Positions 1-7,452 of a stretch of 64,000 bases of DNA are shown here, piece after piece (within the stretch, counting starts at the first letter, position 1; every line of letters begins with the position of its first letter). This DNA comes from Planctomycetota bacterium (GTDB taxonomy: Bacteria > Planctomycetota > Phycisphaerae > Phycisphaerales > UBA1924): positions 1 to 64,000 of the forward strand of contig JAGWZK010000012.1 of NCBI GenBank assembly GCA_018968885.1, given 5' to 3'. Below the pieces are notes generated by a model. The model had not been told where the DNA came from and ran no database searches. It was given only the letters and a program-made list of their open reading frames with translations. Both the position numbers and the translations under genes were made by a program.

Positions 1-61
<61 letters not shown>

Positions 62-64
<3 letters not shown>

Positions 65-143
65 AATGGATTTCATTAGACGTCGCAAGCAGAGCGATCT
101 GCCCGACGTATGTAAGAACACTCTCGTTCATCTCACGATGAAC
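62..143 (+). other. Structured trailer of the 16S transcript (three hairpins)
   Basis: Three clean inverted repeats follow the 16S end. The first is TCTAATG/CATTAGA (62-68 with 74-80). The second is a two-tier stem, CGTCG/CGACG (81-85 with 104-108) enclosing GCAGA/TCTGC (89-93 with 98-102). The third is GTTCATC/GATGAAC (126-132 with 137-143). They probably act in 3' processing or stability of the pre-16S RNA; the function is inferred from position only. Confidence 0.6.
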
Positions 144-210
144 ACGCATCCAGCGATGGGTGCACTGTCGGTCTTCGAACTGTCTCTTTATTCCACCGGA
201 AACGGTACGG

Positions 211-244
211 AACACCCTCTTCAACGAGGGTGTTTTCGTTTTTG
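211..244 (+). terminator. Rho-independent terminator of the 16S transcript
   Basis: A perfect 9-bp stem, AACACCCTC (211-219) with GAGGGTGTT (226-234), has a 6-base loop and is followed by a T-rich tail (TTCGTTTTT). It closes the 16S transcription unit about 150 bases after the mature 3' end. Between here and the next gene (ending at 405) there are only repeats. Confidence 0.85.
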
Positions 245-266
245 GACTACATCCTTCATTCCGACT

Positions 267-308
267 TCAACGCAGAGGCATGCAAGAGACGCAAAGGTCG
301 ATCAGAGG
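267..308 (+). repeat. Dispersed purine-rich intergenic element, copy 1
   Basis: This segment shares three exact blocks, in order, with 35485-35522: TCAACGCAGAGGC, GAGACGC and AGGTCGATCAGAG. The spacer differs by a few bases. Both copies are intergenic, about 35 kb apart and in the same orientation, which marks a dispersed repeat family. Confidence 0.75.
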
Positions 309-353
309 AGCGCAACGAGAGGAGTGCGCCAGACAAGCGTCTCAGCGCCTTAC

Positions 354-395
354 CCTGATTCCTGATTCCTGATGCCTGATGCCTTATGCCTGGTG
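354..395 (+). repeat. Heptamer tandem array (CCTGATT type)
   Basis: Six consecutive 7-mers run without a gap: CCTGATT twice, CCTGATG twice, CCTTATG, CCTGGTG. The array sits between the 16S terminator and the 3' end of the sugar isomerase gene. It has no coding potential that I trust. It resembles the short tandemly repeated heptanucleotides known from cyanobacterial intergenic DNA. Confidence 0.8.
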
Positions 396-404
396 ATTGG
401 TGAC

Positions 405-1436
405 TTACTTCTTCGCAAACGCCGCGTCAAACGCCCCTGCCGCCGGGGCAAAATCCGTCGCACGCACATGGGCGCAGGATTCTGACGCGCCGTGTTCGCG
501 ATCCATGCCCGGGTCTTCCCATTCGACGCTCAGCGGCCCGCGATAGCCGACGCGGTTGAGGGCGCGGATGATGGCATCGAAATCCACATCGCCGCGGCCC
601 ACCGATCGGAAGTCCCAGGCCCGCCCGCCGCTGGTTGTCGCATCACCAAAGGACAGATGCCCGCCCAGGATCGACTGCATGCCGTTCTGCCGCACCTGCA
701 CATCTTTCATATGGACGTGGGCGATGCGATCGGGGAAGGCATGAATGAATTGCACCGGATCGATCCCCTGCCAGACCAGGTGGGAAGGATCGAAGTTGAA
801 GCAGAACGCCGGGTGACCATCGAGGGCATCGAGGGCGCGCTGTGTGGTGGGAATGTCGTAGGCGATCTCGGTGGGGTGCACTTCGAGGGCGAACTTGATC
901 CCTTCCTTCTTAAACACATCCAGGATCGGCTTCCACTGCTTGGCAAAGAGTGCAAAGCCCTTGTCGATGTCCTTCTGCGAAGTGGGAGGGAAGAAATAGA
1001 GCATGTGCCACACCGGTGAGCCGGTAAACCCATTCACCACACCCACACCCATCCTCGCCGCAGCGCGTGCAGTGTTCATCATCTCCTTCGCCGCGCGGGC
1101 GTTCACACCAGCGCCATCACCATCACCCCAGATGTGTTTGGGGAGGATGGTCTTGTGGCGGTGATCGATGAGGTGGGCGGGATCACTCACCGCTTGCCCC
1201 ACCAGATGGTTGCTGATGGCCCAGCACTTCAGGCGGTGCTTGGCGAGGAGGTCGTGCCGCGACTGGCAGTAGTTCTTGTCGGCGAGGGCTTTGGAAACAT
1301 CAAAGTGATCGCCCCAGCACGCCAGTTCCAATCCATCAAAGCCAAAGCCGCGGGCCTTGGCTGCCAACGTCGCGAGCGGCAAATCGGCCCACTGACCAGT
1401 GAAGAGCGTGACAGGGCGAGAGGTTGGGTTCGTCAT
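405..1436 (-). CDS. Sugar phosphate isomerase/epimerase (xylose isomerase-like TIM barrel)
   Basis: A 343-residue protein of the AP-endonuclease-2/xylose-isomerase-like TIM-barrel family. Probable metal-site segments are EVHPTE (185-190), FDPSH (215-219), HVHMKD (240-245) and VEWED (304-308). Family members isomerise or epimerise sugars or cyclitols with a divalent metal; the substrate here cannot be read from sequence. The ATG at 1436 was chosen because a TACTCT box lies exactly 6 bases upstream, which suggests a leaderless message; the upstream extension looks non-coding. It is divergent from an MFS symporter gene, and a Gfo/Idh oxidoreductase lies just beyond, a common planctomycete sugar-use grouping. 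Confidence 0.88.
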   Translation of the reverse strand: MTNPTSRPVTLFTGQWADLPLATLAAKARGFGFDGLELACWGDHFDVSKALADKNYCQSRHDLLAKHRLKCWAISNHLVGQAVSDPAHLIDHRHKTILPKHIWGDGDGAGVNARAAKEMMNTARAAARMGVGVVNGFTGSPVWHMLYFFPPTSQKDIDKGFALFAKQWKPILDVFKKEGIKFALEVHPTEIAYDIPTTQRALDALDGHPAFCFNFDPSHLVWQGIDPVQFIHAFPDRIAHVHMKDVQVRQNGMQSILGGHLSFGDATTSGGRAWDFRSVGRGDVDFDAIIRALNRVGYRGPLSVEWEDPGMDREHGASESCAHVRATDFAPAAGAFDAAFAKK

Positions 1437-1442
1437 GGCCGG

Positions 1443-1448
1443 AGAGTA
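1443..1448 (-). promoter_or_regulatory. Candidate -10 box for leaderless sugar isomerase mRNA
   Basis: On the minus strand TACTCT is followed by 6 bases (CCGGCC) and then the ATG at 1436. No Shine-Dalgarno sequence is present. This is one of about ten such arrangements in the window. Confidence 0.45.
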
Positions 1449-1522
1449 GCCGGAAGTGTCTTTAGGCAACCCGCCGCCTGACCTCGGGGAGAGCATAGAA
1501 CCACTGTCATGAGATACGTTGC

Positions 1523-1535
1523 ATCACTTGGTGAT
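1523..1535. promoter_or_regulatory. Palindrome in the divergent isomerase/symporter promoter region
   Basis: ATCAC-TTG-GTGAT is a perfect 5-bp-arm palindrome in the 210-bp divergent region. A second imperfect repeat, TTGGTAC/GTGCCAA, spans 1602-1622, close to the symporter start. Either could be an operator for a sugar-responsive regulator; there is no direct evidence. Confidence 0.35.
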
Positions 1536-1646
1536 ACAAGGCACTCTGTTCCTTGACACCACTCCCCCTGCACCTCCCGCCGAATTCGTATACATTGCCC
1601 CTTGGTACTGCAAAGGTGCCAAATCAGTGCCACAAGGAGAATTACG

Positions 1647-2993
1647 ATGGCGGCAGTTTCGGATGGTCCTGTTCAGTCAAACCTCGCGGGAAAGTCGTAC
1701 ACCGCGATCCTCTCGGTGATGATGTTCCTGCAGTTCTTCCTCTGGGGCGCGTGGTTCGTCACCCTCGGGCCCTTCATGGGGGCTCGCGGTTTTAAGGGGG
1801 AGATGATCGGTAATGCCTACTCCACCGCGCCCGTCGCCGCGATCCTCGCGCCGCTGATCCTGGGCGCAATCGCCGATCGCTTCTTTGCCAGTCAGCGGGT
1901 CATGGCCTTCCTTCATGTGGTCGGGGGCCTGTGTCTGCTCGGAGCGCCGAGTGTCGCGGATGGTGCGATGGGGGGCGGCAATGGCTGGGTTTTCATCAGC
2001 GTGCTGCTCGTGCACATGCTCTGTTACATGCCCACGCTGGGCCTTTCTAACACCGTCGCCTTCAACGCCATGAGCAACCCCGCCAAGCAGTTCCCGATCG
2101 TTCGCGTGTGGGGCACAATCGGCTGGATCGTCGCGGGAATCAGCGTTGGGTATCTCGCCAAGCAGATGGTGACGGATAAGGGAACGTTTGCGGATCTGGC
2201 GACAGCCCAGGCCGCCGCACCATTCTTCTTCTACGTCGCCGGTGCTTCGGGAATCGTGCTCGGGCTCTTTTCCCTCATGCTGCCTCACACCCCGCCGCCG
2301 CAGAAGGGGAAGCCCTTCGCCGCGAGCAGTGCGCTGGGGCTGGATGCGCTGGCGCTCTTGGGCAACCGCAACTTCCTGGTCTTTACCGTGGCATCGCTGC
2401 TGATCTGCATTCCTCTCGCGGCGTACTACTCCTTTGCCGGCGTGTATGCCGGCAAGGCGGGTGTCGAGGATGTCCCCTTCAAGATGACCTTCGGGCAGAT
2501 GAGCGAGATCTTCTTCATGCTTGTCATGCCCCTGTGCTTTGCGCGGCTGGGTGTCAAGTGGATGCTCGCCATCGGCATGCTCGCCTGGGTGATTCGCTAC
2601 GGACTCTTTGGCTTGGCGTGGCCTGTGCCCACGGCCGAGCCGATGCACTCGGTGTATCTGGTCCTTGGCGGCATCATCTTGCACGGCATCTGCTACGACT
2701 TCTTCTTTGTCACCGGGCAGATCTATACCGAGCAGAGTGCTCCCAAAGAGATGCGGGCTCAGGCCCAGGGGTTCCTGGTCTTGGTGACGCAGGGTGTTGG
2801 CATGCTTATTGGTAATCAGGTCTTTGGCCGTCTCGTCGATGGCTACACCGCCGATGGTGTGACCGATTGGCGCACGGTGTGGTTCATCCCTGCCGCGTTT
2901 GCCCTGGGAATCCTCATCATGTTCGTGCTGGCCTTTAAGGGTGGCACCACCGTGGCCATCCCCGAACGGCGTAGGCAGAATGTGGTGGGCTGA
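1647..2993 (+). CDS. MFS transporter, nucleoside:H+ symporter type
   Basis: A 448-residue integral membrane protein with about 12 hydrophobic segments. It starts with the FLWGAWFVTLGPF signature seen in planctomycete members of the nucleoside:proton symporter (NupG-like) family. It should import a nucleoside or, in this sugar-gene setting, a related small carbohydrate; the substrate is an inference. The ATG at 1647 has a good ribosome site (AAGGAG, 8 bases upstream). Neighbours are a divergent sugar isomerase and a downstream Tat-exported Gfo/Idh oxidoreductase, so uptake and catabolism of one compound class is likely. Confidence 0.85.
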   Translation: MAAVSDGPVQSNLAGKSYTAILSVMMFLQFFLWGAWFVTLGPFMGARGFKGEMIGNAYSTAPVAAILAPLILGAIADRFFASQRVMAFLHVVGGLCLLGAPSVADGAMGGGNGWVFISVLLVHMLCYMPTLGLSNTVAFNAMSNPAKQFPIVRVWGTIGWIVAGISVGYLAKQMVTDKGTFADLATAQAAAPFFFYVAGASGIVLGLFSLMLPHTPPPQKGKPFAASSALGLDALALLGNRNFLVFTVASLLICIPLAAYYSFAGVYAGKAGVEDVPFKMTFGQMSEIFFMLVMPLCFARLGVKWMLAIGMLAWVIRYGLFGLAWPVPTAEPMHSVYLVLGGIILHGICYDFFFVTGQIYTEQSAPKEMRAQAQGFLVLVTQGVGMLIGNQVFGRLVDGYTADGVTDWRTVWFIPAAFALGILIMFVLAFKGGTTVAIPERRRQNVVG

Positions 2994-3082
2994 GCAATCG
3001 CGGCTCCCATCGTGACCAGGTACACCCTCAGGCCTGACTGTTCCGTCTGATGAAACACGGTCGCACTCGATCGCTTTTCCCC

Positions 3083-3112
3083 TTGTCAAAGGGTTGGATT
3101 TTGTGGTACATT
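3083..3112 (+). promoter_or_regulatory. Sigma-70-type promoter for the Gfo/Idh gene
   Basis: TTGTCA (3083-3088) and TACATT (3107-3112) are separated by 18 bp. The -10 is preceded by TGG, an extended -10 feature. Transcription would start near 3119 and leave an 85-base leader before the ATG at 3205. Confidence 0.5.
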
Positions 3113-3204
3113 GCCTGTCCGGGCCAGCTCGGCATTGGGTCAGCCCGTGGGTGGAAACCTCGTTGCCTCGGGTGGCAAATCTCTCTGTTCAGGAGCACTT
3201 TTCG

Positions 3205-4605
3205 ATGGCTGATCTTCCCCAAACCGATGCCGGTCTTACCGGTCTTTCTGCTTCCCGTCGCACTTTTCTGACCGCCGCCGCGGGCGTCTCTGCCGCGATG
3301 GCCGGGATCAGTGGCGTGTCGGTGGGAAACATGATCCACTTTGCCCCCGACGCAGCACCCGCTGGCAAAGCCAAGCCCCGTGCCGCACTCAAAGATGGCG
3401 ACCCCATCAAGATCGGTGTGATCGGTGTGGGTGGCCCTGGCCAAGGCAGCATGGGCATGAACCATGTGCGCACCTTGGCGAGCATGAATCGCGAAGGCAA
3501 GGAAAAGGTCATCGTCGCCGCGGTGTGCGATGTCAACCAGTTCAATCTCGATTACGTCACTCGTCACATCGCCGAATGGGGTCAGCAGGACAAGCCCGAC
3601 ACCTACCGCGATTACAAGAAGATGCTCGCTCGTGAAGATCTTCACGGCATTCTGATCGCCACGCCCGAGCACTGGCACGCCCAAATGGCAATCGATGCGA
3701 TTCTGGCAGGCAAGGACGTGTACCTCGAAAAGCCAATGACGCTGAATCTTGTCGATGCCCTCGCGCTACACAAGGTGGTGACCGCCAATCCGGAGATGCG
3801 CTTGCAGGTGGGCACACAGATGACGAATCTGCCCAAGTATCACGAGGCCAAGAAGGTGATCGATGCAGGCACCATCGGCGTGCCGACGTTCAGCCAGACC
3901 AGTTATTGCCGCAACTCTCCCAAGGGCGAGTGGAACTACTACGTCTTGAAGCCCGATCAGAAAGAGTTCCCGGGTGCAGAGTGGAAGCCCGGCGACAATC
4001 TGGATTGGGATGCCTGGTGTGGCCCCCTGGGCAAGCAGGCGTGGGATCCCAAGCTCTACTCCCGTTGGCGCCGCTACCGCAAGACCTCCACGGGCATCCT
4101 CGGCGATCTTCTGCCCCACGTGATTACGCCCCTCTTTGTCTCCCTCGGCGCCGCCATCGGCTGGCCAACGCGCGTCGTCGCCACCGGCTCGCATCTGGTG
4201 GATAAGGAGATGGAGAATCACGACAACGTGAACATCGCCGTGCAGTTTGAGTCCGGCCACCAGATGATCATCGCCGGATCGACGTGTAATCAGCTGGGTC
4301 TGGAGCCCCTGATCCGCGGCAGCAAGGCCAACATCTACCTGGGTTCGCGTCACTGCGAAATCCGCCCTGAGCCACCCTTTGCCGAAGAAATCGAAAGCAA
4401 GAAGATCGAGTGCCCCGACATCGGCAACGATCAGGACCTGCACCGCCTCAAGTGGTTCAAGTGCATCCGCACGCGCGAGCAGCCCGACAGCGATATCAAC
4501 CAGGGCACCAAGGTCATGGTCATCATCGATCTGGCCACCCGGTCTATCTGGGAAGGCGGCGCGTTTGAGTATGACCCCAAGACCATGACTGCCAAGCGCG
4601 TCTGA
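3205..4605 (+). CDS. Gfo/Idh/MocA family oxidoreductase, Tat-exported
   Basis: A 466-residue NAD(P)-dependent oxidoreductase. The N-terminus is a twin-arginine signal (SRRTFL at 17-22 with a hydrophobic Ala/Gly stretch), so the folded enzyme is probably exported. The Rossmann motif GVGGPGQGSMG starts near residue 74, and TPEHWH (153-158) and YLEKP (173-177) are the family's cofactor/catalytic segments. The ATG at 3205 follows AGGAG at a proper distance. Family members oxidise or reduce sugars, inositols and related compounds; the substrate is unknown. It probably acts with the isomerase and symporter upstream. Confidence 0.92.
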   Translation: MADLPQTDAGLTGLSASRRTFLTAAAGVSAAMAGISGVSVGNMIHFAPDAAPAGKAKPRAALKDGDPIKIGVIGVGGPGQGSMGMNHVRTLASMNREGKEKVIVAAVCDVNQFNLDYVTRHIAEWGQQDKPDTYRDYKKMLAREDLHGILIATPEHWHAQMAIDAILAGKDVYLEKPMTLNLVDALALHKVVTANPEMRLQVGTQMTNLPKYHEAKKVIDAGTIGVPTFSQTSYCRNSPKGEWNYYVLKPDQKEFPGAEWKPGDNLDWDAWCGPLGKQAWDPKLYSRWRRYRKTSTGILGDLLPHVITPLFVSLGAAIGWPTRVVATGSHLVDKEMENHDNVNIAVQFESGHQMIIAGSTCNQLGLEPLIRGSKANIYLGSRHCEIRPEPPFAEEIESKKIECPDIGNDQDLHRLKWFKCIRTREQPDSDINQGTKVMVIIDLATRSIWEGGAFEYDPKTMTAKRV

Positions 4606-4644
4606 GTCTGTCGTCGAATCCAAGATTTTCACCTAGAAATCATG

Positions 4645-4680
4645 AAAGACACCAAGTCGCGCGGCTTGGTGTCTTTTCCT
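4645..4680 (+). terminator. Rho-independent terminator after the Gfo/Idh gene
   Basis: A 12-bp perfect stem, AAAGACACCAAG (4645-4656) with CTTGGTGTCTTT (4665-4676), has an 8-base loop and runs into a T-rich tail. It separates the sugar genes from the sigma/anti-sigma pair. Confidence 0.85.
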
Positions 4681-4695
4681 CATTTTGGCAAAGTT

Positions 4696-4708
4696 GTGAC
4701 AAAGTCAC
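4696..4708. promoter_or_regulatory. Palindrome upstream of the ECF sigma gene
   Basis: GTGAC-AAA-GTCAC is a perfect palindrome 31 bases before the chosen sigma start at 4739. It may be an operator or part of the promoter. No recognisable ECF-type GGAAC box is visible nearby. Confidence 0.3.
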
Positions 4709-4738
4709 CAAGCTCTGGTGCGGAGGATGCTAATCTCA

Positions 4739-5362
4739 ATGCACGGCATGGGCACGCAACTTCTTCAACGCATCGCAGAAGGACACGCAGATGCGGTCCG
4801 CGCGTGCCTGGAGGAGTATGGCGACACAGTGTGGTCGATTGCCAGCCGATACTTGGGACCGGTCGGTGACGATGTCGAAGATGCGGTCCAAGAGATTTTT
4901 GTTGAAGTGTGGAAGTCCGCCCATCGCTACGACTCCGCCAAGGGCTCTGAAGCCGCGTTTATCGCCACCATCGCGCACCGGCGTCTGATCAACCGGCGGC
5001 GGAAGTTTGATCGTGGCCGCCCGGTTTCTTCCGAGGTTGAGAACCTGGGCACCAGCAAGGCAAGCACCGTCGCCATCGCCGGATTGAGGGACGAGGCGGC
5101 ACAGGCGGCAAGGGCATTCAATCAATTGGATGAAAGTGAACGCCAGGTGCTGCAATTGGCGATCCACCAGGGACTTTCGCATGAAAGTATTGCGCAGGCC
5201 ACCTCAATCCCGTTGGGTACGGTGAAGGGGCGGATTCGGCGGGGGCTTTCCCGCTTGCGTGAATTGCTATCGGACTCTGGTCACGACCACGAGAGGGGTT
5301 CTCTTGGCGGTGGCTCCGATGCCGCGCACCAATCCTCTATGGGGAAAGGAGGTGTCGCATGA
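4739..5362 (+). CDS. ECF-type RNA polymerase sigma factor
   Basis: A 207-residue sigma-70 family protein with the two-domain ECF plan. Region 2 carries DDVEDAVQEIFVEVW and the RNAP-binding helix. Region 4 has a helix-turn-helix (LSHESIAQATSIPLGTVKGRIRRGL) before the C-terminal tail. ATG codons occur at 4727, 4739 and 4748; 4739 was chosen because GGAGG at 4722-4726 is closest to workable spacing. The stop overlaps the next gene's start (ATGA), so translation is coupled to a membrane protein that is most likely its anti-sigma factor. The signal sensed is unknown. Confidence 0.92.
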   Translation: MHGMGTQLLQRIAEGHADAVRACLEEYGDTVWSIASRYLGPVGDDVEDAVQEIFVEVWKSAHRYDSAKGSEAAFIATIAHRRLINRRRKFDRGRPVSSEVENLGTSKASTVAIAGLRDEAAQAARAFNQLDESERQVLQLAIHQGLSHESIAQATSIPLGTVKGRIRRGLSRLRELLSDSGHDHERGSLGGGSDAAHQSSMGKGGVA

Positions 5363-6180
5363 GTAATGAGCAGCGCAACCTCCTGACGCCGGATCAATTG
5401 GCTCGCCTCCGTGATCTGCTCGCGGATCGTTCGCTCGGCGCACTCGATGCCGCCGACATGGCAGAACTGCAGAACCTGATCGCCTCAGGCGGCCAGCAAG
5501 AGGCAGAGGCCTTTGATCGCGACATCGCGGCACTCGCCAGCGCCATGCACACACCGCCGTCGACTCGCATGCCTCGCGAGGCGCGTGATCGGATTGTGGC
5601 TGCGGGTGAGCGGGCAGTAACAACTTCTTCGGCAAACCGCTCCTCGCGCTCGCTACTGGGAACCTTTGGCTGGTTGGCTGCTGCCGCGGCGGTCTTGATG
5701 GCGGTCGTCGGCTGGTGGCCACGCCTCTTCCCGACCAAGACGCCTTCGCTCACGCCATCGCAGGTCGTGGACGCATTCAACCGTGCATATCCGCAGGATG
5801 CACACGATGTGCCCATGAACACGCTCAAGGACGACACCCTGGCCGCAGATGCCAAGGCCGTCGCAGTGTGGAGCCAGGTCGCCAATCGCGGATTCGTCAA
5901 GATCAAGGGCCTGGCGGCTAACGACCCGTCCAAGTTCCAGTATCAGTTCTGGATCTTTGACGGCACGCGTCCGGCCGAGACGCCGGTTTCGGCGGCAGTC
6001 TTCGATATCTCGCAGGCCGTGTATGACGCAGCCACCGGTGAGTACATCATCCCGATCAATCCTGCGGTGCGCATCAATAAGCCCGCGGCGATCGCGGTGA
6101 CGGTCGAGCAGCCCGGCGGTGTGGTCGTTCCCAAGAAGGATCGCGTGGTCTTCCTCAAGGAAATCAAGCCCGGCGCGTGA
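5359..6180 (+). CDS. Anti-sigma factor, RskA-like, single membrane span
   Basis: A 273-residue protein. A soluble helical N-terminal region (about 1-95) is followed by one transmembrane helix near residues 98-115 (GWLAAAAAVLMAVVGWW). The extracytoplasmic C-terminal domain ends in an immunoglobulin-like strand pattern, AVTVEQPGGVVVP, resembling the RskA anti-sigma-K domain. It lacks the HxxxCxxC zinc motif of ZAS anti-sigma factors. The ATG lies inside the sigma gene's stop (ATGA). It probably holds the ECF sigma at the membrane and releases it after proteolysis; this role comes from context plus family resemblance. Confidence 0.75.
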   Translation: MSNEQRNLLTPDQLARLRDLLADRSLGALDAADMAELQNLIASGGQQEAEAFDRDIAALASAMHTPPSTRMPREARDRIVAAGERAVTTSSANRSSRSLLGTFGWLAAAAAVLMAVVGWWPRLFPTKTPSLTPSQVVDAFNRAYPQDAHDVPMNTLKDDTLAADAKAVAVWSQVANRGFVKIKGLAANDPSKFQYQFWIFDGTRPAETPVSAAVFDISQAVYDAATGEYIIPINPAVRINKPAAIAVTVEQPGGVVVPKKDRVVFLKEIKPGA

Positions 6181-6212
6181 TCGTGACCCGATGGTGAAGT
6201 TGAATGACCCCG

Positions 6213-6245
6213 ATGGTCGCACATTGCGGCCATTTCCTTTTCTTG
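6213..6245 (+). terminator. Terminator of the sigma/anti-sigma operon
   Basis: ATGGTCGC (6213-6220) pairs with GCGGCCAT (6226-6233), including one G-T wobble, with a 5-base loop. TTCCTTTTCTT follows. It lies between two convergent transcription units. Confidence 0.7.
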
Positions 6246-6261
6246 AGTTTGAGTCACGTGG

Positions 6262-7452
6262 TCACTCAGCGCGCGTGGGCGAGCCGGGTTTGGACATGAT
6301 GTCTTCAAGACGTGTCAGCAGCGCATCCATGGAAAGGTCTGCCCCCGCACGCCTCGCAGCAGGGGTGCGATGTCCCAGCCACGCCTTGGACAGTCCAGTC
6401 ATCAGGCCGATGGACCACTGCGTGGTATCGTTGGCGTCGACGATCCAACCGGGACCCAGTGGATCGTGTTCGAGGCGTCCTGGTGCGAGCAACTCTGCAC
6501 CGCTCGCGCGATTCAGCGCGATGACGGGGCGGCCCACGCGCAGGCCGTCGGCAACGAATCGGCCACTGGTGGCCGAGAGTTTGAGGCCCCAACTGGCGTA
6601 TTTGGCAGCGGCCAGTGGGGCCGCGACCAGATCAGACGCCGCGATGAGCTCAGTGACGCGCATCGTGCGGCCCAATTGCATCACGTGCTCGGTGACACCG
6701 AATCGATCCGAGTAGCGTGCGATGGATTCTCCACTACGACCGATGAGAAGAGCAAGGGGTTTGGGGCCGATGGTCTCGCGGACAACATGGCCAAATGCGC
6801 CGAGAAAGGACTTCAATCCACTGCGGTGCGCATGCAGGACACTGGCAATGACGACGGAGCGCGATTCATCGATGCCGAGCCGGCGGCGAACCATGCGGCG
6901 CATATCGGCAACCCGGGCTTCATCGGGTTGATCCAGGCGACTGGCATAGCCGATGCCGTTCAAACCAAAGGTCAGGCGCTGTACCGATGATCGATTGGCC
7001 AACCGCTCTGCAATATCCATCGCAGGCAGCCAGGGGCGATGGACAAACTCACTCACGGCCGAAATCGGCGATTGCGTCATCAGGATGGACTTGATGGAGT
7101 CCCACGTCTGCGGCGCCAGGGGCAACCACACATCTCCTGCGACCAGCGGCGTAAGTGAGAGGCACACATCGTGTCGCACCTCATCGCGCTGGCGCAACGC
7201 CCAATGCTGAAAGGTGAAGGGATTGGCACCCAGATGGTCGCGCCCAGGGCGATGAACCCGCACGTCGATGGGTTCACCCTCAGGCACCGAGCCCCGACCA
7301 AAGGAGGTGAGGGGTTCGGGGTCTTCCAGGCCATCGACGGCAACCGTGATCTGATGACCGCGAGCTGCAAGGGCTCTCGCCAGATCCACCGCCCAGTAAC
7401 CGATGGTCACCGGGTTGTGCCGCACGTACTCGGCGATCAACAGCACCCTCAC
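6262..7452 (-). CDS. Glycosyltransferase, GT4/GT-B fold
   Basis: A 396-residue protein. It begins with the GT-B pattern RVLLIAEY followed by a helix with LARALAARGHQITVAVDG, the acceptor-domain start typical of group 1 glycosyltransferases. The C-terminal half holds the donor domain with LLIGRSGES and later GLRVGRPVIALN. The start is a GTG at 7452 whose last bases form the TGA stop of the upstream O-antigen ligase (GTGA overlap), so the two are translationally coupled. It probably adds a sugar during surface glycan or lipopolysaccharide assembly; donor and acceptor are unknown. Confidence 0.82.
   Translation of the reverse strand: MRVLLIAEYVRHNPVTIGYWAVDLARALAARGHQITVAVDGLEDPEPLTSFGRGSVPEGEPIDVRVHRPGRDHLGANPFTFQHWALRQRDEVRHDVCLSLTPLVAGDVWLPLAPQTWDSIKSILMTQSPISAVSEFVHRPWLPAMDIAERLANRSSVQRLTFGLNGIGYASRLDQPDEARVADMRRMVRRRLGIDESRSVVIASVLHAHRSGLKSFLGAFGHVVRETIGPKPLALLIGRSGESIARYSDRFGVTEHVMQLGRTMRVTELIAASDLVAAPLAAAKYASWGLKLSATSGRFVADGLRVGRPVIALNRASGAELLAPGRLEHDPLGPGWIVDANDTTQWSIGLMTGLSKAWLGHRTPAARRAGADLSMDALLTRLEDIMSKPGSPTRAE

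Noticed and set aside
354..395. CRISPR-like array
   Set aside because: Units are 7 bases with no spacers, and no cas genes are present.
1677..3089. 470-codon open frame on the minus strand
   Set aside because: It is antisense to the MFS transporter, which has a clear family match and ribosome site. Its product is rich in Arg, His, Glu and Asp with no fold pattern, a typical high-GC shadow.
3189..3545. 118-codon minus-strand open frame
   Set aside because: It lies antisense to the Tat signal and Rossmann region of the Gfo/Idh gene and has no homology pattern.
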